Notes: generated by a model not told the origin, from the sequence alone. DNA of 64,000 nt from RGIG5612 sp017511185 (GCA_017511185.1 JAFWLF010000104.1:74244-138243); one strand, 5' to 3'; positions 52,348 to 61,256 are shown, counted from the stretch's first letter. Numbers and translations: made by a program.

Positions 52348-52934
52348 TTTTCCTCCGTTAACTTTCTATAAAAATTATATGTTGCTCTGGTTGCCGGATC
52401 GATCTCACGTCCTTCGCGTTCCAGATAATCAATAATGTTTTTGGAAATAACACAGACTGCTTTATCAATATCTGTAAATGCAAGTGTCTGGATATCTTCA
52501 ATATGAGGAATGATATCATCCCTGTTCGGTTCAATATAATCCGCAACATAAATGATCTTCTGAAGCAATGTCATATTCGGCATGCCTGTGGTGTGCGTGC
52601 GGATCGCATCCTGAATATCTCTATCCAATACTCCAAACTTATCCGCAGCTATTTCTGCACCTAATTTCGGATGGATCAGTGCATGATTCTTATACTCATA
52701 TTCATTGAGCATGATCCCGTATTCTTCACAAAGCGGGATCCGGTCTTCATCCGGAATACATTTTGCGCAGTCATGAAGAAGACCTGCAATCTGGGCCCTG
52801 TCCGGGCTGTCATAATGATAACGCATAGCCAATGCAGAAGCTGTAAATGCAACACTGATCGTATGCCAGTATCTGTCATAATCCAGATCATCCTGAAGGA
52901 TTTCCTGTATAAATGTAAAATATTCCAGTTTCAT
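52344..52934 (-). CDS. yqeK: HD-domain protein YqeK (diadenosine tetraphosphatase-like)
   Basis: 196 residues. HD motif: RYWHTISVAFTASAL followed by AGLLHDCAKCIPDE (His-Asp) and the later DAIRTHTTGMPNM. YqeK-family proteins hydrolyse Ap4A symmetrically. I choose the start at 52934 (MKLEYFTFIQEIL); the extended frame to 53021 runs into nadD and lacks family similarity. Confidence 0.92.
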   Translation of the reverse strand: MKLEYFTFIQEILQDDLDYDRYWHTISVAFTASALAMRYHYDSPDRAQIAGLLHDCAKCIPDEDRIPLCEEYGIMLNEYEYKNHALIHPKLGAEIAADKFGVLDRDIQDAIRTHTTGMPNMTLLQKIIYVADYIEPNRDDIIPHIEDIQTLAFTDIDKAVCVISKNIIDYLEREGREIDPATRATYNFYRKLTEEK

Positions 52935-52944
52935 AAATAAGCCT

Positions 52945-53544
52945 CTAGTCTTTGTATAAGTTGTTTTCCTGAATATATTCAATAACAGGATCCGGCGTAT
53001 AATACCGGATCGACATTCCATGTTTCACTTTGTCCCGGATATCTGTGGAAGAAATATCAATATTCGGCATATATAAATTATAGATCTTGGCACCGAATTT
53101 GTTTTTCAGATAATCGATCTGTTTTGTCAGTTCCTGATTTTCAATATTTCTGCAGCTGGTAAGGAGTTTTGCCATGCGGAAAATATCATTCGGCCTATAC
53201 CATTTTTCAATTGAAAACAACGTGTCACTTCCGACAATAAAGAAATACTCATCCTCCGGATTTGCTTCGGTCAATTCCGTTAACGTATCAAACGTATAAG
53301 TATTTCCTTCCCTTTTTAATTCAATATCACAGAACTCAAAATGCGGATTTCCTTCAATGGCAAGTTTTGTCATATTCTCTCTATGAGAATCAGCAGCCAT
53401 CTTTTTCAGATCCTTAAAATAAGGATCTCCTGCCGGCATGATCAGTACTTTATCCAGTCCAAACCGGTCATATGCCGTCTCCGCCAGGATAAGATGTCCA
53501 TAATGGATCGGTGAAAAAGTGCCGCCTAAAATTCCAACTTTCAT
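52945..53544 (-). CDS. nadD: Nicotinate-nucleotide adenylyltransferase
   Basis: 199 residues. It makes deamido-NAD from nicotinate mononucleotide and ATP. GGTFSPIHYGHLILAE contains the GxFxPxHxGH nucleotidyltransferase motif, and SSTDIRDKVKHGMSIRYYTP the ISSTxIR motif. It overlaps yhbY by 4 bases and is followed by yqeK 10 bases downstream. Confidence 0.96.
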   Translation of the reverse strand: MKVGILGGTFSPIHYGHLILAETAYDRFGLDKVLIMPAGDPYFKDLKKMAADSHRENMTKLAIEGNPHFEFCDIELKREGNTYTFDTLTELTEANPEDEYFFIVGSDTLFSIEKWYRPNDIFRMAKLLTSCRNIENQELTKQIDYLKNKFGAKIYNLYMPNIDISSTDIRDKVKHGMSIRYYTPDPVIEYIQENNLYKD

Positions 53545-53822
53545 TTGTCTTTATGTTTCTTTTTGTTATACCGGTAAATCGTGATCTTTTTGCCCATAAC
53601 CTGGACAACTTCGCTTTTTGTTCTTTCAGCAACCATTTCCGCAATCTCACGCGGATCATCAAAGCAATTCTTTAATACGCCTATTTTGATCAATTCTCTG
53701 GCTTCTAATGCTTCGTCGATCGCAGCCGTTACTTCCGGTGTCAGGGATTCTTTTCCCACGTTGATCAACGGGTCTAAATGATGTGCCTGAGCGCGCAGCG
53801 CGGCTCTTTCTTTACTGGTCAT
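53541..53822 (-). CDS. yhbY: YhbY-family RNA-binding (CRM) protein
   Basis: 93-residue CRM-domain protein with the start KERAALRAQAHHLDPLINVG, the loop RELIKIGVLKNCFDD and the C-terminal VQVMGKKITIYRY. YhbY associates with pre-50S ribosomal particles. It lies 3 bases after obgE. Confidence 0.93.
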   Translation of the reverse strand: MTSKERAALRAQAHHLDPLINVGKESLTPEVTAAIDEALEARELIKIGVLKNCFDDPREIAEMVAERTKSEVVQVMGKKITIYRYNKKKHKDK

Positions 53823-53825
53823 ATA

Positions 53826-55112
53826 TTAATCCTCATAATAATCAAATTCATGTCCGTAAACACGAACCGTATCGCCTTCTGAAATACCCTGTCTTTTCAG
53901 TTCCTCCAGGATTCCCTGTTCGCGCATAAAGTTCTGGAAGAAAAGAAATCCTTTTTCAGATTCCAGGTTTGTATAACCCAGCATTCTTTCAATTCTCGGT
54001 CCTTCCACACTATAAGTCTCTTCATCTATTTTTTCAACCGTAAACAGTTCGACTTCTGTGCTGTAATAATCCTCTACATCAAACTCACTGGCAAATAAAG
54101 AGTCATCCGCATCTGTTTTCTGAAGCATCTCATTTACATAATGCAGCAGCTCCTTCAATCCGCTTTTAGTAGCTGCTGAAATAGGAAATACCGGAACATT
54201 TTTATCTATTGCTTTGAGTTTTTCCAGGATAGCTTTCTTTTCCTCTTCATCGTACAGGAGGTCCATTTTATTAGCAGCGATCACCTGCTTTTTACCAGAT
54301 ACTTTCTCACTGTATTTGGATAATTCCTGGTTGATCGCGATCACATCCCGAACAGGATCCCGTCCTTCCACAGACGCAGCATCCACCAGATGGATCAGTA
54401 CACGGCAGCGCTCTATATGTTTTAAGAACTCATGTCCAAGACCTACTCCATCGGCTGCCCCTTCGATCAGGCCAGGGATATCTGCAATTATAAAACCTGA
54501 TTCTTCCAGATCAACAACTCCCAGATTTGGATCCAGTGTAGTAAACGGGTAATCAGCAATCTTTGGTTTTGCATTTGTGACAGCTGAAAGAAAAGTGGAT
54601 TTACCGGCATTCGGGAATCCAACAAGACCAACATCAGCAATACTTTTTAATTCCAGGATCAGTTCCATTTCTTTTGCTTTGCCGCCAGGCTGGGCATATT
54701 TTGGAGCCTGCATCGTTGGAGTTGCATAATGCTGATTTCCTTTTCCGCCCCTTCCGCCTTTCAAAAGGATATAAGGTTCGGAGGAATCCCCCATATCATG
54801 GATGATCTTCCCGGTAGAAGCTTCACGGATCAACGTACCCTTTGGAACTTTTAAAATCAGGTCTTCTCCATTTGCTCCGTGCTTGCGTTTTTTCCCGCCT
54901 TCTTCACCAGGGGTGGCTGCAAACTTTCTTTTATGGCGATAGTCGATCAAAGTGTTGACGTTCTCATCAGTCAGAAAAACAATATTTCCGCCTCTTCCGC
55001 CGTCACCACCATCCGGACCGCCATCCGGAACATATTTTTCTCTCCGGAAGCTGACATGACCGTCTCCGCCTTTTCCGGAACGAACAATTATTTTTGCTGT
55101 ATCTGCAAACAT
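53826..55112 (-). CDS. obgE: GTPase Obg
   Basis: 428 residues. The N-terminal Obg fold with glycine-rich loops (KGGDGHVSFRREKYVPDGGP) is followed by the G domain: G1 GFPNAGKST, G3 DIPGLIEGA, G4 NKMD, and then an OCT domain at the C-terminus (YSVEGPRIERMLGYTN). It acts in late 50S assembly and stress control. A terminator stem lies between it and rpmA. Confidence 0.96.
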   Translation of the reverse strand: MFADTAKIIVRSGKGGDGHVSFRREKYVPDGGPDGGDGGRGGNIVFLTDENVNTLIDYRHKRKFAATPGEEGGKKRKHGANGEDLILKVPKGTLIREASTGKIIHDMGDSSEPYILLKGGRGGKGNQHYATPTMQAPKYAQPGGKAKEMELILELKSIADVGLVGFPNAGKSTFLSAVTNAKPKIADYPFTTLDPNLGVVDLEESGFIIADIPGLIEGAADGVGLGHEFLKHIERCRVLIHLVDAASVEGRDPVRDVIAINQELSKYSEKVSGKKQVIAANKMDLLYDEEEKKAILEKLKAIDKNVPVFPISAATKSGLKELLHYVNEMLQKTDADDSLFASEFDVEDYYSTEVELFTVEKIDEETYSVEGPRIERMLGYTNLESEKGFLFFQNFMREQGILEELKRQGISEGDTVRVYGHEFDYYED

Positions 55113-55127
55113 GTATTCCTCTCTGGT

Positions 55128-55161
55128 AAAAAACAGGCTTCAAATCATTTGATTTGAAGCC
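55128..55161 (-). terminator. Terminator or attenuator between rpmA and obgE
   Basis: Stem formed by bases 55136-55146 and 55151-55161 (on the minus strand GGCTTCAAATC, loop AAAT, GATTTGAAGCC), followed by a T-run (55128-55133). obgE starts just after, at 55112, so read-through is probably partial. Confidence 0.85.
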
Positions 55162-55174
55162 CTTTCTTCATGAA

Positions 55175-55432
55175 TTACTCTTCTGTAATAATGGATACCT
55201 GCGTTCTGTCTCTGCCAAGTCTGTGGAAACTTACCTTTCCGTCTTTCAGAGCAAATAAAGTATCATCTTTTCCGCGGCCAACATTCTCGCCCGGATGAAT
55301 CTTAGTGCCTCTCTGTCTGTATAAGATATTTCCGGCTTTCACAAACTGTCCGTCCGCTCTCTTTGCGCCTAAACGTTTAGACTCGGAATCTCTGCCGTTT
55401 CGTGTGGATCCTACACCCTTTTTATGTGCCAT
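55175..55432 (-). CDS. rpmA: Ribosomal protein L27 without N-terminal extension
   Basis: 85 residues beginning MAHKKGVGSTRNGRDSESKR, so the mature N-terminus is encoded directly. In most Firmicutes L27 begins with a short extension ending in FFA that the protease Prp removes. Here the codon immediately before the ATG is an in-frame TAG, which rules out a longer start. An AAAGGAG site is nine bases upstream. L27 reaches the peptidyl-transferase centre of the 50S subunit. Confidence 0.97.
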   Translation of the reverse strand: MAHKKGVGSTRNGRDSESKRLGAKRADGQFVKAGNILYRQRGTKIHPGENVGRGKDDTLFALKDGKVSFHRLGRDRTQVSIITEE

Positions 55433-55463
55433 CTATTTCAACTCCTTTTCAACACTAAATCTC

Positions 55464-55817
55464 TTATTCTTCGACTGCTGCTTCTGCTGGTGCTTCTTCT
55501 TTCTTGGATCCGAAAGCAATATTCGTGATCTCAACTTCTGTGAAGAACTGTCTGTGACCATTTTTCTTGTGATAACCTGTTTTTGGTTTATACTTGTAAA
55601 CAATCACTTTCTTTGCTTTGTCCTGTGCTGTGATCTTGCCAACGACCTTTGCGCCTTCTACACATGGGCTGCCGACTGCCACTTTGTCACCACCGACTAA
55701 AAGGACCTGGTCAAAAGAAACTTCTGCGCCAACTTCGCCTTCCAGTTTCTCGACTCTAACCTTGTCGCCTTCGGAAACTTTATACTGCTTTCCTCCAGTT
55801 GCAATAATTGCGTACAT
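55464..55817 (-). CDS. rplU: Ribosomal protein L21
   Basis: 117 residues. It starts MYAIIATGGKQYKVSEGDKV and includes VIVYKYKPKTGYHKKNGHRQ, the rRNA-binding block; a short acidic-alanine tail is added. It is the first gene of the rplU-rpmA-obgE-yhbY-nadD-yqeK-rsfS run. The 31-base gap to rpmA has no room for prp (ysxB), which usually lies between them. Confidence 0.97.
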   Translation of the reverse strand: MYAIIATGGKQYKVSEGDKVRVEKLEGEVGAEVSFDQVLLVGGDKVAVGSPCVEGAKVVGKITAQDKAKKVIVYKYKPKTGYHKKNGHRQFFTEVEITNIAFGSKKEEAPAEAAVEE

Positions 55818-55901
55818 ACCGTACCTCCTGATAAAATACTCGCCAAATTTGGTGTTGTATGAATATCATACAAACTTAAAAAACCTCATTGTGCGGCCAA
55901 C
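55818..55901 (-). ncRNA. Structured leader of rplU (L21-leader-like)
   Basis: The roughly 84-base leader contains a perfect hairpin TTGTATGA-TAT-TCATACAA (55855-55873), followed by the palindrome CCAAATTTGG and AGGAGG before the start. L21 leaders regulating rplU occur in Firmicutes. I infer the identity from position; I cannot verify the consensus structure. Confidence 0.4.
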
Positions 55902-55907
55902 TACCAG

Positions 55908-55936
55908 AATATAGCAAAAATAATAGGGAAAGTCAA
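55908..55936 (-). promoter_or_regulatory. rplU operon promoter
   Basis: Minus strand: TTGACT (55931-55936), 17-base spacer, TATATT (55908-55913). Expected start near 55901. Confidence 0.8.
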
Positions 55937-55946
55937 TAAAAAGAAT

Positions 55947-55975
55947 GAAAAACTGCCGGGCAAATGCCCGGCAGT
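55947..55975 (-). terminator. Terminator of the sigma-like gene
   Basis: Minus-strand order: ACTGCCGGGC, loop ATTT, GCCCGGCAGT, then TTTTTC. A 10-bp GC-rich stem (55952-55975). Confidence 0.92.
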
Positions 55976-55981
55976 GTCATG

Positions 55982-56914
55982 TCAGAATAATGGATAAATG
56001 TGGCCGTTAAACCAGGAATATCCAAGGTCAAATTCAGGGAGGACTCCCAGATTGATCAACAGTCCGCCAAGGAACCATAAGAGGATCAGGATCAGGATCA
56101 CATTTAAGATAATGCAGAAGATAAATAATCCTTTACTGCGAGGTTTTTCATATTCTACTTCCTCATCATATTCACCTTCATATCCGTCTTCATCCAGAGC
56201 ATCGTAAACATCTACTTCTTCTTCAACAGTCTCGATTGGAGGAAGTTCTTCGTCTTCAGCAACTCTTCTCTTACGCGGAGCAGGTGCTTCTTCTCCATCC
56301 ATCGGAACTGGTCTTGGACGACGTTTTCTCTCCTGTCCATCTTCAGAAACTGGTCTCTGTTTTTTGCGGCGAGGCGCTTCTTCACCCTCGGCACTCTCCT
56401 CCGGTCTTGGTCTTCTTGGACGCGGAGCCTCTTCCCCTTCAGCAGCCTCTTCCGGTCTTGGTCTTCTCGGACGAGCACCTTCCGGACGGGTTCTCTTTGG
56501 ACGCGGAGCTTCCTCTTCCGGTACAGTCTCCTCAGCCGGCTCTTCTACCTGCAGGGAATCATATCCGCCCTTTGGCATATAGATTTCTTCCCGCTGCGGT
56601 TTTGGAGCCTTAATCTCATCAATTGACTTAGGTGTCACAACATTTGCAGCTGCTTCTTCCTTTGGAGGCATTGCAATACTGCATGCTTCATCATAGGCAA
56701 CTTTTAACAGAGCCGTACGGAAATTATCCGGTTCCTCTCCCTTTTTAATATTATTAAATAATTTAACAAAGGTCTTCTTTGTAGCTGCTAAAGCGCTGTC
56801 ATGATCTCCGGTAATGGATTTCGCAAAGTTATATACATCTTTAGCGTATTCGGAGTAAACAGCCTTAACCGCATCTTTATTTCCGGACCTGATTTCTTCA
56901 ATAAGATTACTCAT
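55982..56914 (-). CDS. Sigma-70 region-2-like domain anchored to the membrane by a repetitive linker
   Basis: 310 residues in three parts. Residues 1-80 look like ECF sigma region 2 (IRSGNKDAVKAVYSEYAKDV, then YNFAKSITGDHDSALAATKK). Residues 100-255 are a highly charged Pro/Arg/Glu linker with near-repeats of APRPRRPRPEE(A/S)AEGEE. Residues about 262-287 form one membrane helix, leaving a short C-terminal tail with Tyr, Trp and Phe. No sigma region 4 is seen, so it cannot act as a normal ECF factor. Function unknown. It has its own promoter and terminator, so it is monocistronic. Confidence 0.78.
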   Translation of the reverse strand: MSNLIEEIRSGNKDAVKAVYSEYAKDVYNFAKSITGDHDSALAATKKTFVKLFNNIKKGEEPDNFRTALLKVAYDEACSIAMPPKEEAAANVVTPKSIDEIKAPKPQREEIYMPKGGYDSLQVEEPAEETVPEEEAPRPKRTRPEGARPRRPRPEEAAEGEEAPRPRRPRPEESAEGEEAPRRKKQRPVSEDGQERKRRPRPVPMDGEEAPAPRKRRVAEDEELPPIETVEEEVDVYDALDEDGYEGEYDEEVEYEKPRSKGLFIFCIILNVILILILLWFLGGLLINLGVLPEFDLGYSWFNGHIYPLF

Positions 56915-56956
56915 TGGACTACCTCACAAATTGTTATTCTCACAAAGATACATGAT

Positions 56957-56985
56957 ATTTTATCAAATATAGATTATTATTTCAA
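56957..56985 (-). promoter_or_regulatory. Promoter of the sigma-like membrane gene
   Basis: Minus strand: TTGAAA (56980-56985), 17-base spacer, TAAAAT (56957-56962) with upstream TGA, an extended -10. It overlaps the end of rng. GTGAGG precedes the ATG at 56914. Confidence 0.78.
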
Positions 56986-58185
56986 CAAAATACTTTTGTC
57001 GACTAATTCATACAAAGGACGTCTTGCTTTTTTCCGGGTGATCTCTACCAGATTCAGCTTTGTCATATCTACGATTGATGTCTTGATCGGATCTTCCGCG
57101 ACAAACTCCTCAAAAGCTTTCATCAGTTTTTCCTGATTCTCTTTCACCTGCATATTAATAAAGTCTACTATAATAATACCGGAAAGATTCCTAAGACGGA
57201 TCTGATGAGCGATCTCTTCTGCAGCTTCCAGATTGACTTTAAAATACTCTTTCTGCGCATCTTTTTTGGAAACATATTTACCGGAATTGACATCTATGGA
57301 AACAAATGCTTCCGTCGGCTGAATGACCAGATAGCCTCCGGACTTCAGCCATACTTTTTCCGATAGTGCATCTTCAATATCTCTCCGCACATTATAAAGT
57401 GTTTGCAAAGATGTAACAGAATTGTCATAAAATTTTAATTTATTTGTATCTTCGCTCTGGTAAACCTCCAGATACTCGCTGATTTCTTCGTAAATAACTT
57501 CGTCATCCGTAATGATCTGAGCCACTTCATTATGATACCCGTCACGGATACTGGTAATATATGATTTCGGGGCCTGATAGATCATGGAATAACATTTCCG
57601 GTAGATCCGCAGGTCACTGACAGCCAGCCAGACACGGGAAAAGAATTCAATTTCTTCAAAAATGCTGTCGATCGGTGCATGCATAGCATTCGTTCGAATG
57701 ATAAAACCGAAATTCTTGTAATTCAGTTTCTCATAACGTTCTGTGATTGCTTCTTTCAATTCCGGCCATTTGATCCGATTAGAAAAAGAAATGCCCCTGT
57801 TCTTCAGCGAAAAAACAACATACTTCCCAACAAAATTAATATTACCCGAAACAACGGGTTCTTTATTTCCGACGGATTCTTTCACCACCTGAACAACGAT
57901 ATCTTCTCCAACACGCAGCGGACCATCTGCACGTTCCAGATTCACATACAACGGTTCCACTTTCTCATCGATTGGATAATAACCTGTCTGCCCTTTTGCG
58001 AATTCCACAAAAGCGGCATTGATATTTGGAAGTATGTTTGTGACCTTTCCAATATAGATATTATTCAGGATCGTATCTTTGCTGCCATCACAATTAATCT
58101 GCAGTACGCGGTTATCCGTATCATAAAGCAGAGAAAAAATATAATTATGGATCTTTGTAATGACTAACTTCCCTTGTTTTTTCAT
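56977..58185 (-). CDS. rng: Ribonuclease G/E family protein
   Basis: 402 residues. An S1 domain lies near the N-terminus (IYIGKVTNILPNINAAFVEF), then an RNase-H-like core and the catalytic metal-binding stretch FVSIDVNSGKY with LSGIIIVDFINM (two aspartates). It cuts AU-rich single-stranded RNA and helps mature 16S rRNA. Its length is that of RNase G, without the long RNase E tail. It overlaps the preceding gene by 4 bases. Confidence 0.92.
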   Translation of the reverse strand: MKKQGKLVITKIHNYIFSLLYDTDNRVLQINCDGSKDTILNNIYIGKVTNILPNINAAFVEFAKGQTGYYPIDEKVEPLYVNLERADGPLRVGEDIVVQVVKESVGNKEPVVSGNINFVGKYVVFSLKNRGISFSNRIKWPELKEAITERYEKLNYKNFGFIIRTNAMHAPIDSIFEEIEFFSRVWLAVSDLRIYRKCYSMIYQAPKSYITSIRDGYHNEVAQIITDDEVIYEEISEYLEVYQSEDTNKLKFYDNSVTSLQTLYNVRRDIEDALSEKVWLKSGGYLVIQPTEAFVSIDVNSGKYVSKKDAQKEYFKVNLEAAEEIAHQIRLRNLSGIIIVDFINMQVKENQEKLMKAFEEFVAEDPIKTSIVDMTKLNLVEITRKKARRPLYELVDKSILLK

Positions 58186-58862
58186 TTTACGACCGTTTCA
58201 AAATCTTCCAGAGGAATAAGGTCTTCTGCAAACAACTCCAGCCTCATTATTGTAATCTTTTCCCTGTGATAATCAATACCCATCAGGTTGAAAAGAACGT
58301 TTGCCACCGTTTCTGCTTTTATATTCTGGTCCCCGCCGGCACGCAGTGTAAGATTCAATTTATGATCCTGATAAGACAGCTTTATGATCTGCGGAATAAT
58401 GTCTACATCCTGCTCTTTCTTTTTTGTTTTTTTGTGAACCAGATAGGTCCCTCTGCTTTGCAGTTCCGTTATACTGCGAGCAATGGCATCTTCCACTATA
58501 GCTGTATCAAACAAGATCTGATAAGATGCAAAACGGACGGCCGCCATGACCTTCGTGGCATTTTCTTTCAATTCCCGAACACTGAGAATATGAAATCCGT
58601 CTCCGGAAACACGGTTCATACGTGCTTTTACCTCTTCCAGATTCTGACCGTCAGCAATCTCGCAGTCCAGATACTCTCCCCTGCTTTCGATCCCAAGACC
58701 TAACGGCATAGCAAAACTCATTTTCTGATGAGGGTTAAATCCTTCCGAGTAGATCATTTTTACACCTGCGCGGTTAAAACAGCGCTGGAAAAAACGCATA
58801 ATATCCAAATGCCCCAGGTATTTTACGGACACTTCTTTTGTAAATTTAATTCTTACTTTCAA
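58182..58862 (-). CDS. Radical-SAM-associated protein (TIGR03936/DUF2344)
   Basis: 226 residues. The N-terminus KVRIKFTKEVSVKYLGHLDI and FSEGFNPHQKMSFAMPL-like segment (here YSEGFNPHQKMSFAMPLGLG) define the family, which is always encoded next to, or fused with, the TIGR03960 radical-SAM protein. No enzymatic motif of its own is seen. It overlaps the radical-SAM gene by 17 bases and rng by 4, and the trio is a conserved Firmicutes arrangement. Confidence 0.92.
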   Translation of the reverse strand: MKVRIKFTKEVSVKYLGHLDIMRFFQRCFNRAGVKMIYSEGFNPHQKMSFAMPLGLGIESRGEYLDCEIADGQNLEEVKARMNRVSGDGFHILSVRELKENATKVMAAVRFASYQILFDTAIVEDAIARSITELQSRGTYLVHKKTKKKEQDVDIIPQIIKLSYQDHKLNLTLRAGGDQNIKAETVANVLFNLMGIDYHREKITIMRLELFAEDLIPLEDFETVVK

Positions 58863-60726
58863 AGCAGATCCCTCCTTTGAAAACAGAAGCGCCGCAGCCT
58901 GAGCACTTTTCTTTACAGTTTGGTGTAACGATCTCCTGCAATGCGTTTTGGAATTCTTTTTTCATAAACTCCTTCGTTACGCCAATATCTATGAAATCCC
59001 ATGGCAGGATCTCGTTTTGTTCTCTTCTTCGGTACACATAAAAATCAAGTCCATATGGTGCCTTTTCAATCGCATTGATCCATTTATCGTAATCAAAATG
59101 ATCTGTCCAGGCATCAAAAGACGCGCCGCTCGCATACACCTCTTCAATAATGGAACCAACTCTTCTGTCCCCGCGGGCAAGAAGTCCTTCGATCACAGAG
59201 GTTTTTGCATCATGCCAGTTATATCGGATACTTCTCTGATTCAATTTTTCTTTTATTGCAGCATTCAGGTATCCTGCTTTTTCGAGATACGTTTCCGGCT
59301 GATACATCGGCTCCCATTGGAATGGAGTGAATGGTTTTGGAATAAAAAAGGAAGTACTGACCGTGATCTGTATTTTCCCCTGCCGTTCTTCTTTTGGAAC
59401 GGTGTCATAATACAGTTCGGCAATTTGTTCTGAAAGATCCGCAATCCCTGCAATATCTTCCAGTGTTTCTGTCGGCAGACCCAGCATAAAATAAAGCTTT
59501 ACTTTATTCCATCCGCCGCGGAATGCCATTTCAGAACCATTCATAATATCTTCCAGTGTAATACCTTTATTGATCACATCACGCAGCCGCTGTGTTCCTG
59601 CCTCTGGAGCAAAAGTCAAGGAGCTTTTCCTCACATCCTGCACTTTGCTCATTACATCTAAAGAAAACTCATCGATACGTAATGAAGGCAATGAAATATT
59701 CACTTTTCGGTCAGAAAACTCATTCACAAGGAAATCCATTAACTCCTCAAAATACGGATAGTCACTGGTACTTAAAGATGTTAATGACAGTTCCTCATAC
59801 CCGGTATTCTCAATCAGGTATCGGGCTCTTTTTTTCAAAAATTCAAGAGAACGGATCCGGCATGGCCGATACAGCATGCCTGCCTGACAGAAACGGCAGC
59901 CTCGAATACAGCCGCGCATAACTTCCAGAACAGCACGGTCCTGTGTTGCCTGCACATAAGGGATCACAGGTGCTTCCGGGTAATACGTTTCGGAAAGATC
60001 TTCCACCGTTTGTTTTAAAATCATATCCGGAACAAGGCCGGCATACTCTTCTTTTGGACCAAAATGTCTAATGGTACCATCTTTGTTGTATGAAGCCTCA
60101 TAAAACTGTGGAACATAAATTCCTTCCACATTTGCTGCTTTCAAAAGAAAGTCTTTCCTGCTTCCATTCGCCTCTTTATTTGCCTTATAAGCGTCGAGAA
60201 GTTCAAAGTAAACTGTTTCCCCTTCACCCATATAAAACAAGTCAAAAAAAGCAGCTAACGGCTCAGGATTAGCCGCACAAGGGCCTCCTCCGATCACCAG
60301 GGGATCTTCCTCTTTCCGATCGCATGCATGGATCGGGATCTGCGCCAGATCCAGAACGGCAAGCACATTTGTATAAGCCATTTCATACTGCAGTGTAATA
60401 CCAAGAAAATCGAAATCTTTTAATGGATCCTGGCTTTCTAACGCAAACAGAGGTATTTTTTCCTCTTTCATGATCTGAAACAGATCCGGCCAAACGGAGA
60501 AAACCCGCTCACACCAGATATCGTCACGGCTGTTCAGCATGGAATAAATGATCTGCATGCCTAAATGGCTCATGCCGATCTCATATATGTCTGGAAAACA
60601 CATCGCAAAACGTACTGCGGTGTGTTCTTTATCCTTCATGATACTGTTGACTTCACCACCAGTATAGCGGGCTGGTTTTTCCACGGATAACAAGATCCGG
60701 TCAGGTAAAGCTAGTTTCCTCTCCAT
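58846..60726 (-). CDS. B12-binding-domain radical SAM protein (TIGR03960)
   Basis: 626 residues. An N-terminal cobalamin-binding-like region (FAMCFPDIYEIGMSHLGMQI) precedes the radical-SAM core with RGCIRGCRFCQAGMLYRP (CxxxCxxC). A C-terminal cysteine cluster, NCKEKCSGCGASVFKGGICF, may hold another metal site. The reaction of this family is not known. Its partner TIGR03936 protein is next, and it shares one base with recU (TGATGG-type junction). Confidence 0.92.
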   Translation of the reverse strand: MERKLALPDRILLSVEKPARYTGGEVNSIMKDKEHTAVRFAMCFPDIYEIGMSHLGMQIIYSMLNSRDDIWCERVFSVWPDLFQIMKEEKIPLFALESQDPLKDFDFLGITLQYEMAYTNVLAVLDLAQIPIHACDRKEEDPLVIGGGPCAANPEPLAAFFDLFYMGEGETVYFELLDAYKANKEANGSRKDFLLKAANVEGIYVPQFYEASYNKDGTIRHFGPKEEYAGLVPDMILKQTVEDLSETYYPEAPVIPYVQATQDRAVLEVMRGCIRGCRFCQAGMLYRPCRIRSLEFLKKRARYLIENTGYEELSLTSLSTSDYPYFEELMDFLVNEFSDRKVNISLPSLRIDEFSLDVMSKVQDVRKSSLTFAPEAGTQRLRDVINKGITLEDIMNGSEMAFRGGWNKVKLYFMLGLPTETLEDIAGIADLSEQIAELYYDTVPKEERQGKIQITVSTSFFIPKPFTPFQWEPMYQPETYLEKAGYLNAAIKEKLNQRSIRYNWHDAKTSVIEGLLARGDRRVGSIIEEVYASGASFDAWTDHFDYDKWINAIEKAPYGLDFYVYRRREQNEILPWDFIDIGVTKEFMKKEFQNALQEIVTPNCKEKCSGCGASVFKGGICFESKN

Positions 60727-61256
60727 CAGTCTCTCTCCTGTATATCCAGATTCACGCCTTCCAAATAATGGAGCGGAACGCCAAGTTTTTCTGTAATAAA
60801 GAACTCCGGCCGCAGTTCATCAACAGAGACACTTTTCTTCTCACCTTTCTGCGCGCCTTCATAATACTTTTTCAGTTCAAAGAAAGTCATATAGTAATAT
60901 TTATCCACACTGGTAAAATGGATCAGCAGAAAACTAATGCCTCCCTGCGCTTCGAAATCAGCCATGAAATTGAACTGATGCTCGTGGACATTTGACAAAG
61001 CGAAAGATGTACTCGCACATTCTTTGGCATCAAAACAGATTGGGAAAGACTGCACGACCCCAATATAATCGACCGTACTTTTCTTTTCAAAATAGGCCAG
61101 GGTAATATGCCTGTTATCATCGATCTCCACTGGTTTGATCGGGGTCGGAATCTTCTGTACCAGACCCAGACGTAATTCCCTGTATTTTTCATTTGCCTGA
61201 TTGATCACAGTTTCAAACTGCGATCCTCTTAAGCCTCTGCTGTCCCAGGTAGCCAT
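60726..61256 (-). CDS. recU: Holliday junction resolvase RecU
   Basis: 176 residues. It cuts four-way junctions moved by RuvAB (encoded at 17527-19167). The nuclease core appears as RGLRGSQFETVINQANEKY, KIPTPIKPVEI, FEKKSTVDYIGVVQ and ICFDAKECAST, with the acidic residues of the PD-(D/E)xK fold (Asp in STVDY, Glu in DAKE). HEHQFNFM is also conserved. Start ATG 61256 has a GGAGA site and overlaps the preceding gene by 28 bases. recU is usually near pbp genes in Bacillus; here it sits in the polA run. Confidence 0.92.
   Translation of the reverse strand: MATWDSRGLRGSQFETVINQANEKYRELRLGLVQKIPTPIKPVEIDDNRHITLAYFEKKSTVDYIGVVQSFPICFDAKECASTSFALSNVHEHQFNFMADFEAQGGISFLLIHFTSVDKYYYMTFFELKKYYEGAQKGEKKSVSVDELRPEFFITEKLGVPLHYLEGVNLDIQERD

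Noticed and set aside
56236..56613. Plus-strand ORFs opposite the charged linker of the sigma-like gene
   Set aside because: They arise from the low-complexity repeat; the minus-strand frame has a promoter, ribosome-binding site, domain structure and terminator.
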